DNA of 64,000 bases from Kordiimonas gwangyangensis DSM 19435 = JCM 12864 (GCF_000375545.1 NZ_AQXF01000005.1:85548-149547); one strand, 5' to 3'. Counted from the stretch's first letter, positions 1 through 8,799 are shown. The notes: generated from the letters alone by a model not told the origin. Translations and numbers: made by a program.

Positions 1-1
1 C

Positions 2-1054
2 GCGGTGCAGGAGGAACTGCTGTCGGTCGCGCGTTTCTGGCTGGACCGCGGGGTGGACGGTTTCCGCCTCGACGCGACCAACTTCTATATGCATGACCCG
101 GAACTGAGGGATAACCCGGCGCGCGCCAACGGCAACGCCGTGCGCCCGTTTGACATGCAGGACCAGCTTTATAACCAGTCCCACCCGGACATTGAAAAAT
201 TCCTCGCCAAGCTGCGCACGCTGATGGACAGCTACGGCACCACCTTCACGGTGGCGGAAGTGGGCGGCAACCGCTCGCTCGAGGAAATGGCCGCCTATAC
301 AAAGGGCGACAAACTGCTGAACACCGCCTACAGCTTCATCTTCCTTGAGGAAGAAGAACTGTCTGTGCCCGGCATCCGCGGTGCGATTGAGGACTGGGAA
401 GAAGCCGCTGACAGCTGGCCTTCCTGGACCTTCTCCAACCATGACCGGCGGCGTGTGGTGACACGCTGGCGCAAGGGGCGTGACCCGCAGGCATTTGCAA
501 AGGCGATGAATGCGCTTCTGCTGTCGCTCAAGGGCACGATTTTCCTCTATCAGGGTGAAGAACTTGGCCTGCCGCAATCTGACGTACCGTTTGAACGCCT
601 GGTGGACCCCGAAGCCATCCGCAACTGGCCGGAAACCGCAGGCCGTGACGGCTGCCGCACACCGATGCCGTGGGTAGCGAGCGACGCAAACGGCGGCTGG
701 CCCGCAGATACATGGCTGCCGATGGACGTGAACCACCTGCCCATCGCCGTGGACGTGCAGGAAAAAGACGCCTCGTCCACCCTTGCCCACACCCGCAAGC
801 TCCTCGCACTCCGCAAGGAACACCCGGCGCTGGTACGCGGCAACATCACTTTCCTTGATGCGGCTGAACCCATCCTTGCCTTCACGCGCGAGGCGGAGGG
901 GGAGAAGCTCCTCTGTGTGTTCAACCTTGGCGAACAACCGGCACCATGGGCCGGGCTTGACGGCACGGGCGACATGGTGCTGAGCGTTGGCGGCGTCACC
1001 GGCACCGGCGCGGGCGACATACCCGTGTGCGGCGGTTTCATCGCAAAACTTTAG
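2..1054 (+). CDS. GH13 alpha-glucosidase, 3' part
   Basis: Hydrolyses alpha-glucosidic bonds of malto- or isomalto-oligosaccharides (family GH13, oligo-1,6-glucosidase/alpha-glucosidase group). The visible 350 or so residues begin inside the catalytic barrel: GFRLDATN carries the nucleophile Asp, TVAEVGGN the acid/base Glu, and SNHDRRRV the conserved His-Asp of the transition-state site. GTIFLYQGEELGLPQ and TPMPW are also typical of the family, followed by a short C-terminal beta domain. The reading frame is open to the left edge, so the GTG at 5 is only an internal Val and the true start lies outside the window. A LacI-type regulator lies convergent downstream, a common partner of sugar-use genes. 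The activity class is solid; the substrate is not. Confidence 0.9.
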   Translation, partial: AVQEELLSVARFWLDRGVDGFRLDATNFYMHDPELRDNPARANGNAVRPFDMQDQLYNQSHPDIEKFLAKLRTLMDSYGTTFTVAEVGGNRSLEEMAAYTKGDKLLNTAYSFIFLEEEELSVPGIRGAIEDWEEAADSWPSWTFSNHDRRRVVTRWRKGRDPQAFAKAMNALLLSLKGTIFLYQGEELGLPQSDVPFERLVDPEAIRNWPETAGRDGCRTPMPWVASDANGGWPADTWLPMDVNHLPIAVDVQEKDASSTLAHTRKLLALRKEHPALVRGNITFLDAAEPILAFTREAEGEKLLCVFNLGEQPAPWAGLDGTGDMVLSVGGVTGTGAGDIPVCGGFIAKL

Positions 1055-1061
1055 AGATGAA

Positions 1062-1085
1062 AAAAGGGACCAAACGGTCCCTTTT
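1062..1085 (+). terminator. Rho-independent terminator after the alpha-glucosidase
   Basis: A perfect 10-bp inverted repeat (AAAAGGGACC / GGTCCCTTTT) with loop AAAC lies 8 bases after the stop codon and runs into a T-rich tail. The A-rich left side lets it also stop leftward transcription from the convergent lacI-type gene. Confidence 0.9.
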
Positions 1086-1108
1086 CTTTTCAGCCCAAAT
1101 GCTTGCGG

Positions 1109-2170
1109 TTACGAGCCGCAGCTTTCCCGCACAATCAGGTCTGTCGGCAGGTAGGACGGCTGTACCGCCTGCCCCTCCAGCATGCGCAGAAGCTTGCTGA
1201 CGATCAGGCGGCCCGCCTTTGTCACATCCTGCTTGATGGTGCTGAGCGCGGGGCTGGCGTATGCCGCCACCAGCACATCATCGTAACCGATCACGGACAC
1301 ATCTTCCGGCACCTGTTTGCCCGCGCGGACAAGCGCACGCATGGCACCGATGGCGATCATATCACTTGCGGCCACAACGCCGTCGAACGGAATGCCTTCC
1401 TCGAGCAGCACATCGATGGCTTCCATGGCGGATTCCGGGTAGAAATGCGCGGGGCGGACCAGTTCCGGCTGCACCATCATCTCATTCTGCTCAAGTGCTT
1501 CCTTGTAGCCTGAGAAACGGAGCTGCACTTCAGGCCCCTCATTGTCACCAAGGAAGGCGATACGCTTGCGGCCCATGCGGATAAGATGGTTGGTCGCGCG
1601 CCGACCACCTTGGTGGTTGTCACTACCGACCGAGCAATATTGCTGTCCCGGCAACTGCGCACCCCATGCCACAAAAGGCACCTTCATTTGCGCGAGCTGA
1701 TTGAGCTGGTCGTGCATCGTACTTTGGCCAATGACCACAAGCCCGTCACAGCGCCCGCTGGCGACCAGATTGGCGGCAGCGTGATAGTCGGTCATGGTAA
1801 GGTGCGAGATCAGCATGTCGCAGTTCTGTTCCTTGAGCGCATCACCGATACCGCCGATGAGATCAAGGGTGAACGGGTCCGAAAGCCTTGTGTCGCGGCC
1901 TTGCGGCGGCGGGATCACGATGGAGATGGTCTTGTCCGTATCGTCGGTATAGACCTTGTCCTTCAGCCGCCCGGAATAATTGTTGTTCTGCGCCAGCGCC
2001 ATGATGCGCTTTTTGGTACGGTCCGAGACGAGCGGACTATCATTGAGCGCGCGAGACACGGTGGAGATCGACACCCCTGCGATCGCGGCCAGATCCTCAA
2101 GCCGTTTCAAATTCTTTTTGTTGCCGTCGTCCATTCTTACCCAATCTTGCACTTTTTTGCAGAAGCGCAT
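1109..2170 (-). CDS. LacI-family transcriptional regulator
   Basis: Sugar-responsive DNA-binding repressor, 353 residues. The N-terminal helix-turn-helix and hinge helix read LAAIAGVSISTVSRALNDSP. A periplasmic-binding-protein-like effector domain follows from about residue 70 (SIVIPPPQG ... GLVVIGQ ... VASDMIAIGAMRAL), ending in a typical dimer core. A second ATG at 2134 would give 341 residues and fits the usual short tail before the HTH; the upstream ATG has a G-rich stretch before it, so the start is undecided. It is convergent with the GH13 glucosidase, so control of an alpha-glucoside use locus lying left of the window is a reasonable inference. The effector is unknown. Confidence 0.9.
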   Translation of the reverse strand: MRFCKKVQDWVRMDDGNKKNLKRLEDLAAIAGVSISTVSRALNDSPLVSDRTKKRIMALAQNNNYSGRLKDKVYTDDTDKTISIVIPPPQGRDTRLSDPFTLDLIGGIGDALKEQNCDMLISHLTMTDYHAAANLVASGRCDGLVVIGQSTMHDQLNQLAQMKVPFVAWGAQLPGQQYCSVGSDNHQGGRRATNHLIRMGRKRIAFLGDNEGPEVQLRFSGYKEALEQNEMMVQPELVRPAHFYPESAMEAIDVLLEEGIPFDGVVAASDMIAIGAMRALVRAGKQVPEDVSVIGYDDVLVAAYASPALSTIKQDVTKAGRLIVSKLLRMLEGQAVQPSYLPTDLIVRESCGS

Positions 2171-2270
2171 GCCCTGCCCCGTATGTGTGGCAGTTTAGCT
2201 TGATTTTATCATGGTTTGGAAGGGGGATTTTTTTTGCAAGCCTTGCAAGAAGGCGCTGGGTGGGCCCAAG

Positions 2271-2302
2271 AAAAAAGCCCCGGGGCATGACCCCGGGGCT
2301 TT
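2271..2302 (-). terminator. Terminator of the RND efflux transcription unit
   Basis: A perfect 12-bp GC-rich inverted repeat (AAAGCCCCGGGG / CCCCGGGGCTTT, loop CATGA) lies 26 bases beyond the pump stop codon. Read leftward it ends in a run of six T, so it closes the tetR-adaptor-pump transcription. Confidence 0.92.
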
Positions 2303-2327
2303 GGTGTCTGGTATGCTGCCGCAAAGC

Positions 2328-5300
2328 CTATGCAGCAGCTTTTTTGCGTGTCTCCAGTTTGCGCAAGAGCACATAGAAGACCGGCGTGAAGAAGAGACCG
2401 AAGAAGGTCACACCGAGCATGCCGGAGAAGACGGCAATACCCATCACGTTGCGCATCTCGGCACCCGCTCCGGTCGAGATCACCATCGGCACCACGCCCA
2501 TGATAAAGGCAAACGACGTCATCAGGATCGGGCGAAGACGCAGGCGGGCTGCCTCAATCGCCGCTTCGGTGATGCTGCGGCCCTGGGTCTCGAGTTCACG
2601 GGCAAACTCCACAATCAGGATGGCGTTTTTACACGCGAGCCCCGCGAGCACAAAGAGGCTGATCTGGGTGAAGATGTTGTTGTCACCCCCCGTGAGCCAC
2701 ACACCCGCAATAGCGGACATCACAGCCATCGGCACGATCAGGATCACCGCAAGCGGAAGCGTGAGGCTTTCATACTGTGCCGCCAGCACGAGGAACACGA
2801 GCATCACACAGAGCGGGAAGACAAACACTGCCGTGTTGCCAGCGAGGATTTGCTGGTACGTGAGGTCCGTCCACTCATACTCCATGCCCTTGGGCAAAGT
2901 CTCATCAAGGATCTTGGCGATCGCATCCTGCGCCTGCCCGCTTGAGTAACCCGGTGCGGCGTTGCCGTTCAGGTCAGCCGCGCGGAAGGCGTTGTAGCGC
3001 TGGGCACTTTCAGGGCCATAGCTTTCATCAAGTGTCATGATCGACGCAAGCGGGATCATGTCACCAGCCGTGTTCCGCACCTTGATCTGCATGGCATCCT
3101 GCGGGGTGGAGCGGAACTGTTTGTCCGCCTGCGCAATCACCTGATAGGTGCGACCAAAGTTGTTGAAGTCGTTCACATAAAGCGAACCCAGATAAATCTG
3201 CATGGTCTGGAACACTTCATCAATGTTTAGGCCGAGCTGCTTCGCACGCTCCCGGTCAAGGTCCGCATAAAGCTGCGGTACGTTGATCTGGTAGCTTGAG
3301 AAGACACCCGCCAGCTCAGGCGTGGCCCATGCTTTTTGCAGCACCTGCTGAAGCGCGTTATTCAGGGCTTCATAGCCAAGGTCCGTGCGGTCCTCGATCT
3401 GCAGCTTGAAGCCGCCGATGGTGCCAAGACCCTGCACCGGTGGTGGCGGGAAGATGGCAATGAAGGCTTCCTTGATGCCCGCGAACTTGGCGTTCAGGCG
3501 GCCAGCGATAGCCCCGCCGGACATAGCGTCGCCTTTGCGTTTCTCGAAGTCTTCAAGGCTGACGAACACAATACCGGCGCTCGAGCTGTTGGTGAAACCG
3601 TTGATCGAAAGCCCCGGGAACTGAATGGCGCTTTTCACACCCGGTTCAGCGAGGGCAATCTCACCCATCTCGCGGATCACCGCTTCCGTGCGTTCAAGTG
3701 TAGCACCATCCGGCAGTTGCGCGAAGCCGACAAGATACTGCTTGTCCTGCGCCGGCACGAAGCCCTGTGGCACTTCCTGGAAGCCCTGATAGGTGAGGCC
3801 GAGCAGCACAACATACAGACCAACCGCGATGGACTTGCGGCCAAGGCTGCGTTTCACACCGCCCGAATAGGCGTCGGAGCTTTTCTTGAACACTTTGTTG
3901 AAACCGCGGAAGAAACCACCCAGCACTTTATCCATGCCGCGGGTAAGCGCATCCTTCGGTGCATCGTGCCCCTTGAGAAGAAGGGCTGCCAGCGCCGGGC
4001 TGAGCGTCAGTGAGTTGAAGGCCGAAATCACGGTCGAGATGGCGATCGTCAGCGCGAATTGCTTGTAGAATTGGCCCGTAAGGCCGCTGATGAAGGCAAT
4101 CGGCACAAACACCGCTACAAGCGTGAGCGAGATGGCGATAATGGGGCCCGAGACTTCGCGCATGGCCTGATAGGTCGCTTCCTTCGGCTGCATGCCTTTC
4201 TCGATGTAGCGTTCGACGTTCTCCACGACCACGATGGCATCATCCACCACGATGCCGATCGCCAGTACCAAGCCAAACAGAGAGAGAGCATTGATTGAGA
4301 ACCCGAACACGAGCATCAACGCGAAGGTACCGACGATCGACACTGGAACAGCGAGCAGAGGGATAATCGATGCCCGCCATGTCTGGAGGAAGACAATCAC
4401 GACAAGAACAACAAGCGCAACAGCTTCAAGAAGGGTTTTCACCACGGCCTCGATAGACCCACGCACGAATACAGTGGGGTCATATTCGATGGCGTAGTCC
4501 ACACCTTCGGGGAAATTCTTTTTCAGTTCTTCCATGGTCGCGCGCACGTCATCCGAGATCTGGATGGCGTTGGCACCCGGTGCCTGGAAGATCGGGATAC
4601 CGACGGCAGGCTTGCTATCAAGCATGGAGCGGAGCGCATATTGCTGCGCACCCAGTTCCACCCGTGCAACGTCCTTCAGCCGCGTGATCTGGCCCTCATC
4701 ACCGGCGCGGATGATGATATTTTCAAACTCATCCACGCTTTCAAGCCGCCCTTTGGCGTTGATCGGGAACTGGATCTCGATACCGTCATCATAGGGCGCG
4801 CCGCCAAGCGTGCCAGCCGCGACCTGAATGTTCTGTTCGCGCACCGCAGCAACCACTTCATTCGCGGTCAGGCCCCGTTCGGCGATTTTCTCAGGGTTGA
4901 GCCACAGGCGCATGGCATAGTCACCCGCGCCAAACACACGCACCTGCCCCACACCTTCAATACGGGCCAGTTGGTCCTTGATGTTGAGGATGGCGTAGTT
5001 GCGCAAGTAAAGCGGGTCGTACTGCTCACTTGGCGAGCGCAGGTGCACCACCATCGTGAGGTCAGGCGAGCTTTTGACGGTGGTGACACCGAGGCGCCGC
5101 GTCACCTCAGGCAGACGCGGTGTGGCCTGTGCCACCCGGTTCTGTACCTGCTGCTGCGCGAGGTCGGGGTCGGTACCGATCCGGAAGGTGATGGTAAGCG
5201 TCATCATGCCGTCCGACGTGGCTTGCGAGAACATATAAAGCATGTTCTCAACGCCGTTGATCTGCTCCTCCAGGGGTGTCGCCACGGTTTCGGCGATCAC

Positions 5301-5471
5301 CTTGGGGTTCGCGCCGGGGAACTGGGCGTTCACCACGATGGAGGGGGGCACCACTTCCGGATATTCAGAAATGGGCAGGCGGAACATGGCAATCAGGCCT
5401 GCCATGAAAACGATAACAGACAGCACGCCCGCAAAAATGGGCCGGTCCACAAAAAACTTGGAGATATTCAT
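2328..5471 (-). CDS. RND multidrug efflux pump, inner-membrane subunit (HAE1, AcrB/MexB-like)
   Basis: Proton-driven drug exporter of the inner membrane, 1047 residues, the normal AcrB length. The N-terminus MNISKFFVDRPIFAGVLS is the classic first helix. TM4 carries the paired aspartates of the proton relay (GIVVDDAIVVVENVERY, near residue 405), and TM10 carries the partner lysine (AGLACKNAILIVEFARE). Two large periplasmic porter/docking loops lie between TM1-2 and TM7-8. It follows the adaptor gene by 200 bp on the same strand and ends at a strong terminator. No TolC-like outer-membrane gene is adjacent, so it presumably uses one encoded elsewhere. Substrates cannot be predicted from the sequence. 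Confidence 0.96.
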   Translation of the reverse strand: MNISKFFVDRPIFAGVLSVIVFMAGLIAMFRLPISEYPEVVPPSIVVNAQFPGANPKVIAETVATPLEEQINGVENMLYMFSQATSDGMMTLTITFRIGTDPDLAQQQVQNRVAQATPRLPEVTRRLGVTTVKSSPDLTMVVHLRSPSEQYDPLYLRNYAILNIKDQLARIEGVGQVRVFGAGDYAMRLWLNPEKIAERGLTANEVVAAVREQNIQVAAGTLGGAPYDDGIEIQFPINAKGRLESVDEFENIIIRAGDEGQITRLKDVARVELGAQQYALRSMLDSKPAVGIPIFQAPGANAIQISDDVRATMEELKKNFPEGVDYAIEYDPTVFVRGSIEAVVKTLLEAVALVVLVVIVFLQTWRASIIPLLAVPVSIVGTFALMLVFGFSINALSLFGLVLAIGIVVDDAIVVVENVERYIEKGMQPKEATYQAMREVSGPIIAISLTLVAVFVPIAFISGLTGQFYKQFALTIAISTVISAFNSLTLSPALAALLLKGHDAPKDALTRGMDKVLGGFFRGFNKVFKKSSDAYSGGVKRSLGRKSIAVGLYVVLLGLTYQGFQEVPQGFVPAQDKQYLVGFAQLPDGATLERTEAVIREMGEIALAEPGVKSAIQFPGLSINGFTNSSSAGIVFVSLEDFEKRKGDAMSGGAIAGRLNAKFAGIKEAFIAIFPPPPVQGLGTIGGFKLQIEDRTDLGYEALNNALQQVLQKAWATPELAGVFSSYQINVPQLYADLDRERAKQLGLNIDEVFQTMQIYLGSLYVNDFNNFGRTYQVIAQADKQFRSTPQDAMQIKVRNTAGDMIPLASIMTLDESYGPESAQRYNAFRAADLNGNAAPGYSSGQAQDAIAKILDETLPKGMEYEWTDLTYQQILAGNTAVFVFPLCVMLVFLVLAAQYESLTLPLAVILIVPMAVMSAIAGVWLTGGDNNIFTQISLFVLAGLACKNAILIVEFARELETQGRSITEAAIEAARLRLRPILMTSFAFIMGVVPMVISTGAGAEMRNVMGIAVFSGMLGVTFFGLFFTPVFYVLLRKLETRKKAAA

Positions 5472-5599
5472 CTAGTGTCTCCGCCATATGGCCTCGCGCG
5501 CATGGGCGCATGGCGTTAAATTCGGATCATCCGCCACGGAGCGTGGCAAAAACTCGGATACTGAATACAGGCAACAGATGACAAAGCGTGGCAGCACCC

Positions 5600-5627
5600 G
5601 GCATTCCGGGGGTTAGCCCGGAATGCC
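5600..5627. other. Perfect hairpin between adaptor and pump genes
   Basis: An 11-bp perfect inverted repeat (GGCATTCCGGG / CCCGGAATGCC, loop GGTTAG) sits in the adaptor-pump gap, 44 bases beyond the adaptor stop codon. No T-run follows on the transcribed strand, so it looks like an mRNA-stabilising or attenuating hairpin rather than a full terminator. Confidence 0.7.
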
Positions 5628-5670
5628 TGGAGTTTACCGCTTCATAGTGCCTGGAACTGGGGGTCCGGAA

Positions 5671-6861
5671 TTAGCGGCTTTGAATTGCGCTGCTGACCGT
5701 CTGGATCGCGTCTTCGCTTTTGGCGGCCACCGTCACGTTCGGACGAACGCGTTGCACACCATTGACGATCACACGGTCACCGGCTTCAAGGCCCGCCAGA
5801 ACAACGCGGCCACCTTGAACAGTACGCCCAAGCTTCACTTCGCGGTATTCAACCACATTATCAGAGTTCACCGTATAGACGAACTTTTTGTCCTGGTTGG
5901 TACCAACGGCGCGGTCGCTTACCACCAGCACGTCTTCCTTGGAGGGGGAGCCAAGGCGGATGTCGGCGAACATGCCCGGCGTCAGTGCGCCGTCCTTGTT
6001 CTCAAACACCGCACGTGCGCGGATGGTGCCCGACCGCAGGTCAAGCTTGTTATCGAAGGAATAGAGTTTGCCTTCATAAGATACGCTCTTGTCACCCGCG
6101 AGGGTCAGCACAACCGGCATGGTGCCGCCTTCCGCGCCCTGGCGCTTGGCAGCAACATAGGTGCGTTCGTCCACGTTGAACTCAGCATAAAGCTTGTCGT
6201 TCGAGACAATCGTGGTCAGCACCGGTGCCGACAGACCCGCTTCAATGAGGTTGCCCTCAGTGATCTCGGGCCGGCTGACGATACCGGAAACCGGCGCCGT
6301 CACATGGGCGTAATCAAGGTTGAGTTTCGCTGTCGTGAGCTCGGCTTCAGCCGACTTCACTGCGGCAAGTGCCACATCATAGTCGTTCTTGCGTTTGTCG
6401 TACGCGCTTTTGGATACGAAGCTGCTTTCCACCAGTTCGGCGGCGCGCTTCAGTTCCGCTTCTGTCAGCACCACTTGCGACTTGGCGGAAGCAAGCTGTG
6501 CTTCAGCGCGGGCAAGCGCGGCTTCAAACGGACGCGGGTCAATCACAAACAAGAGGTCGCCTTTGCTGACGAAATCACCGTCCGCAAATGCCACTTCATG
6601 AATGGTGCCGCTTACCCGTGGGCGAATTTCCACATAGTCTACCGCGGTCAGGCGGCCGGAAAATTCACTCCATTCACGGATGGCTTCGGTTTTAAGGGTG
6701 CTGACAACAACCTCAGGTGCGGCCGGTGCGGCCGCAGTTGCCGGTGCGTCACCAGCATGGGCGTCATCAAGATGGTAGGCACCGATGCCGCCAACAGCTG
6801 CTGCTACCAGCAGGGCTGCGATGGCAGTGTGGCGCTTGAGATATGCTTTTTTGCTGCTCAT
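5671..6861 (-). CDS. RND efflux periplasmic adaptor (membrane fusion protein, MexA/AcrA-like)
   Basis: Links the inner-membrane pump to an outer-membrane channel; 396 residues. A basic N-terminus and one hydrophobic segment (about residues 12-28) anchor or export it. There is no lipobox cysteine, unlike AcrA. The barrel-sandwich (lipoyl) half-motifs are PRVSGTIHEVAFADGDFV and HVTAPVSGIVSRPEITEG, on either side of an alpha-helical hairpin (about residues 115-175), followed by the beta-barrel and membrane-proximal domains. GAGG-like Shine-Dalgarno sequence lies before the ATG. Two operator copies lie 37-90 bases upstream, and the pump gene follows. Expression is therefore probably repressed by the TetR protein encoded just upstream. 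Confidence 0.95.
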   Translation of the reverse strand: MSSKKAYLKRHTAIAALLVAAAVGGIGAYHLDDAHAGDAPATAAAPAAPEVVVSTLKTEAIREWSEFSGRLTAVDYVEIRPRVSGTIHEVAFADGDFVSKGDLLFVIDPRPFEAALARAEAQLASAKSQVVLTEAELKRAAELVESSFVSKSAYDKRKNDYDVALAAVKSAEAELTTAKLNLDYAHVTAPVSGIVSRPEITEGNLIEAGLSAPVLTTIVSNDKLYAEFNVDERTYVAAKRQGAEGGTMPVVLTLAGDKSVSYEGKLYSFDNKLDLRSGTIRARAVFENKDGALTPGMFADIRLGSPSKEDVLVVSDRAVGTNQDKKFVYTVNSDNVVEYREVKLGRTVQGGRVVLAGLEAGDRVIVNGVQRVRPNVTVAAKSEDAIQTVSSAIQSR

Positions 6862-6897
6862 TTTCTTGTCCTCGGCTCTGTCGTGTTGACCAGTTAC

Positions 6898-6951
6898 ATA
6901 CCAGTCGGTCTGTTTCGCTTGTTACCAAGATGCATACCGGTCGGTCTGTTT
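6898..6951 (-). promoter_or_regulatory. Two operator copies before the adaptor gene
   Basis: Two 18-bp direct copies of the same site, ATACCAGTCGGTCTGTTT at 6898-6915 and ATACCGGTCGGTCTGTTT at 6934-6951, differ by one base and start 36 bp apart. They match the third copy in front of tetR. A TTGAAA -35-like hexamer at 6950-6955 abuts the outer copy in the same geometry as at the tetR promoter. TetR-family efflux repressors are known to bind such half-palindromic ACCGGT-centred sites. Confidence 0.8.
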
Positions 6952-7050
6952 TCAACCCCAGCTAAGATTTATAGTTCTGATAGATATTATTCATCATCGT
7001 GATAGCCGCAGAAAACCGCCAAAAAACCCGCACAATCCGCCACCCATGCA

Positions 7051-7087
7051 AAAAACGCAAAGCTCCCCGTCCTGAGACGGGCAGCTT
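7051..7087 (-). terminator. Terminator after tetR
   Basis: An imperfect hairpin (AAGCTCCCCGT / ACGGGCAGCTT, one C-C mismatch, loop CCTGAG) is followed on the minus strand by TTGCGTTTTTT. It separates the tetR message from the adaptor gene, which has its own operators. Confidence 0.75.
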
Positions 7088-7149
7088 AATGGGCAAAAGT
7101 TTAGGAGGATTGGGCAAATATGGCGCTAGACCGCCATTTCGCGCCCGAA

Positions 7150-7791
7150 TCAGGCGGCGGCAGTTGCGGGCGTTGCCGCCACGCGGTATTCGGCCTTGAG
7201 GTCCAGCAGGCGGTAGAGCCCTGCACGGATGTCATTGCGCACAATTTCAATGTCCGCAAAGGTGCGGCCATAGAGCAAAAGCCCCTGAATATATTGCATC
7301 ATCATGCGGGCAAGCTGGTCACAGTCCGGGTCGCCATTCAGGTAGCCACCAGCCTTGAGACCGCGCGCAAGCGCCAGGTCATACTGGATAGCGTTCTGGC
7401 ACATGATGCGGCTGGCTTCGCGCACCTTGTCTTCACCCGTACCAACCTGCGCGCCAGACGTGAAGAAGGGACACCCGAGCACCGGGTTATCGTCACCTTC
7501 ATCCGAAGCCTGGTGGTCAAGTATATGATTTACCAGGTTTTCCAGCTGCTCAAGCGGCGTGTAGCGCGGCGAGAAAATCTCGTCGAGCTCATCCTGCTTC
7601 TGCGCCCAGTGATAGAGCGACGCCTCATAAAAGAGGTCGGCCTTGGTCTCGAAATAGTGGTAAAAACCACCCTTCGTGACACCGGCACATTTACAAATTT
7701 CGTTCACACCGACGCGGGTGTAGTTGCTTTTCCAGATCAGGTCGATCGCGGTATCAAGCAACTTCTCGCGTGTGTTTTTTGACCTTGTCAT
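7150..7791 (-). CDS. TetR-family repressor of the RND efflux genes
   Basis: DNA-binding repressor of 213 residues. The N-terminal helix-turn-helix contains VGVNEICKCAGVTKGGFYHYF, and the rest is a ligand-binding helical bundle. An upstream in-frame ATG at 7836 would add 15 residues. I prefer 7791 because a strong promoter (-35 TTGAAA, -10 TATATA) places the transcription start at about 7836-7840, which would leave the upper ATG leaderless, and because AAGAGG lies just before 7791. Operator copies occur in its own promoter and before the adaptor gene, so it should repress both itself and the pump. The inducer is unknown. Confidence 0.9.
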   Translation of the reverse strand: MTRSKNTREKLLDTAIDLIWKSNYTRVGVNEICKCAGVTKGGFYHYFETKADLFYEASLYHWAQKQDELDEIFSPRYTPLEQLENLVNHILDHQASDEGDDNPVLGCPFFTSGAQVGTGEDKVREASRIMCQNAIQYDLALARGLKAGGYLNGDPDCDQLARMMMQYIQGLLLYGRTFADIEIVRNDIRAGLYRLLDLKAEYRVAATPATAAA

Positions 7792-7845
7792 CTTCAACCT
7801 CTTTATACCTTCCCGACAGTATGGGCTGAATTCCATTACCTACCT

Positions 7846-7874
7846 TATATACATACCGGTCGGTATCTTTTCAA
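7846..7874 (-). promoter_or_regulatory. tetR promoter with operator inside the spacer
   Basis: On the minus strand TTGAAA (7869-7874) and TATATA (7846-7851) are separated by exactly 17 bp. The third copy of the efflux operator, ATACCGGTCGGTATCTTT (7853-7870), fills that spacer. Repressor binding would block polymerase directly, giving autoregulation. Confidence 0.8.
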
Positions 7875-8030
7875 GGTCGGTTCATCGCACGGTGGAACCA
7901 TACCACCCTGTCTGTTCGCACTCATGCAACAGGGTGTTCGAATTTTTTATAGTAGAAATTATCTGCCCGATGCCTATCTAGTGTTCATAACAACACACAA
8001 AAACACCGAGACCACGACAGGAGACCAACA

Positions 8031-8147
8031 ATGAACACGCTGAATGCACCGGGAAGGTCCGACCCATCAGGCGGCACTTCCAAAGTAACGACGATCCTCA
8101 ACCTTGCGGCTGTAACCGGGTTTGTCGTCTATATGTTCCTGATTTAA
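8031..8147 (+). CDS. Small single-span membrane protein, 38 residues
   Basis: Not a family I recognise. The ORF has an AGGAG Shine-Dalgarno sequence eight bases before its ATG. A polar, Gly/Ser/Pro-rich N-terminal half (MNTLNAPGRSDPSGGTSK) leads into one transmembrane helix (about residues 19-37, TTILNLAAVTGFVVYMFLI) that ends at the C-terminus. This is the layout of small regulatory or assembly subunits of membrane complexes. It stands alone between the divergent tetR and the convergent terB-like gene. Coding status rests on the RBS, the clear TM segment and normal codon choice. Confidence 0.65.
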   Translation: MNTLNAPGRSDPSGGTSKVTTILNLAAVTGFVVYMFLI

Positions 8148-8173
8148 GGAAACGCGGGACGCTGGCGGCGGCA

Positions 8174-8620
8174 TCAGGCCGTCGCCGCCTCCACCTCATG
8201 TTTGATACGGATACGGTCTTCTTCCGTCACCCCCAGAAGCCCCGCAATCTTCGCCAGCACATTGGCCTCAAAATTATCAATGCGGTTATCGGCAAACGCC
8301 ACCTGCCATAAAAGCCTGACAATCTCCTGCCGGCCTTCCTGATCCAGTTCCTTGGCAATCGCGCGAGTAAAGCGGTAAAGGCTTGGTGCGTCCTGCTCTT
8401 CCTCGTGCGCGCGGTCGATAATTTCTTCTGCTTCTTCGCTTGTCAGCCAGAAATGCTCGGTCAGGCAATCGGTCAGGCGTTCGCGCTCATCATCACAAAA
8501 CTCACCGTCCGAGGATGCAACGCTTACCATCAGGGCAGCGGTTGCGATCTGAAGCTCATTGGCCTTGCTGTCTTTTTTATCGGTCCCGAGGCCTAGAAGC
8601 TCGGTCACTTTATTCCACAT
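8174..8620 (-). CDS. TerB-like protein (tellurite resistance / co-chaperone DjlA N-domain fold)
   Basis: Cytoplasmic 148-residue all-helical protein of the TerB superfamily. The acidic metal-binding type repeats are visible as ASSDGEFCDDERERL near residue 35 and FADNRIDNFEANVLAKIAGLLG near residue 110, matching the two EF-hand-like pseudo-repeats of the fold. The family is linked to tellurite and oxidative-stress phenotypes, but its biochemical role is poorly defined. No ter operon partners are nearby, so a tellurite function should not be assumed. Confidence 0.85.
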   Translation of the reverse strand: MWNKVTELLGLGTDKKDSKANELQIATAALMVSVASSDGEFCDDERERLTDCLTEHFWLTSEEAEEIIDRAHEEEQDAPSLYRFTRAIAKELDQEGRQEIVRLLWQVAFADNRIDNFEANVLAKIAGLLGVTEEDRIRIKHEVEAATA

Positions 8621-8799
8621 TGGTTTTCCTTTTATGGACTGAAAACAATGTCTTGCATCACCCCTATATGGCGCGGGACGGTGCTAAGCTCAACCCTCCT
8701 CACCAAATTCTGAATTCAGCAGCAAGCATCGGAGAGCGGGTAATGCCTCCCTCCCCTATCTTTGCCGCAATGCTTGACATAAGACACGAGGAGTGAACC

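Noticed and set aside
5623-7002. 459-codon plus-strand frame opposite the efflux adaptor
   Set aside because: Antisense shadow; the minus-strand protein has intact lipoyl motifs.
8164-8189. GGCGGCG/CGCCGCC hairpin after the 38-residue ORF
   Set aside because: It lies partly in the terB-like coding end and has no T-run; likely codon-driven.
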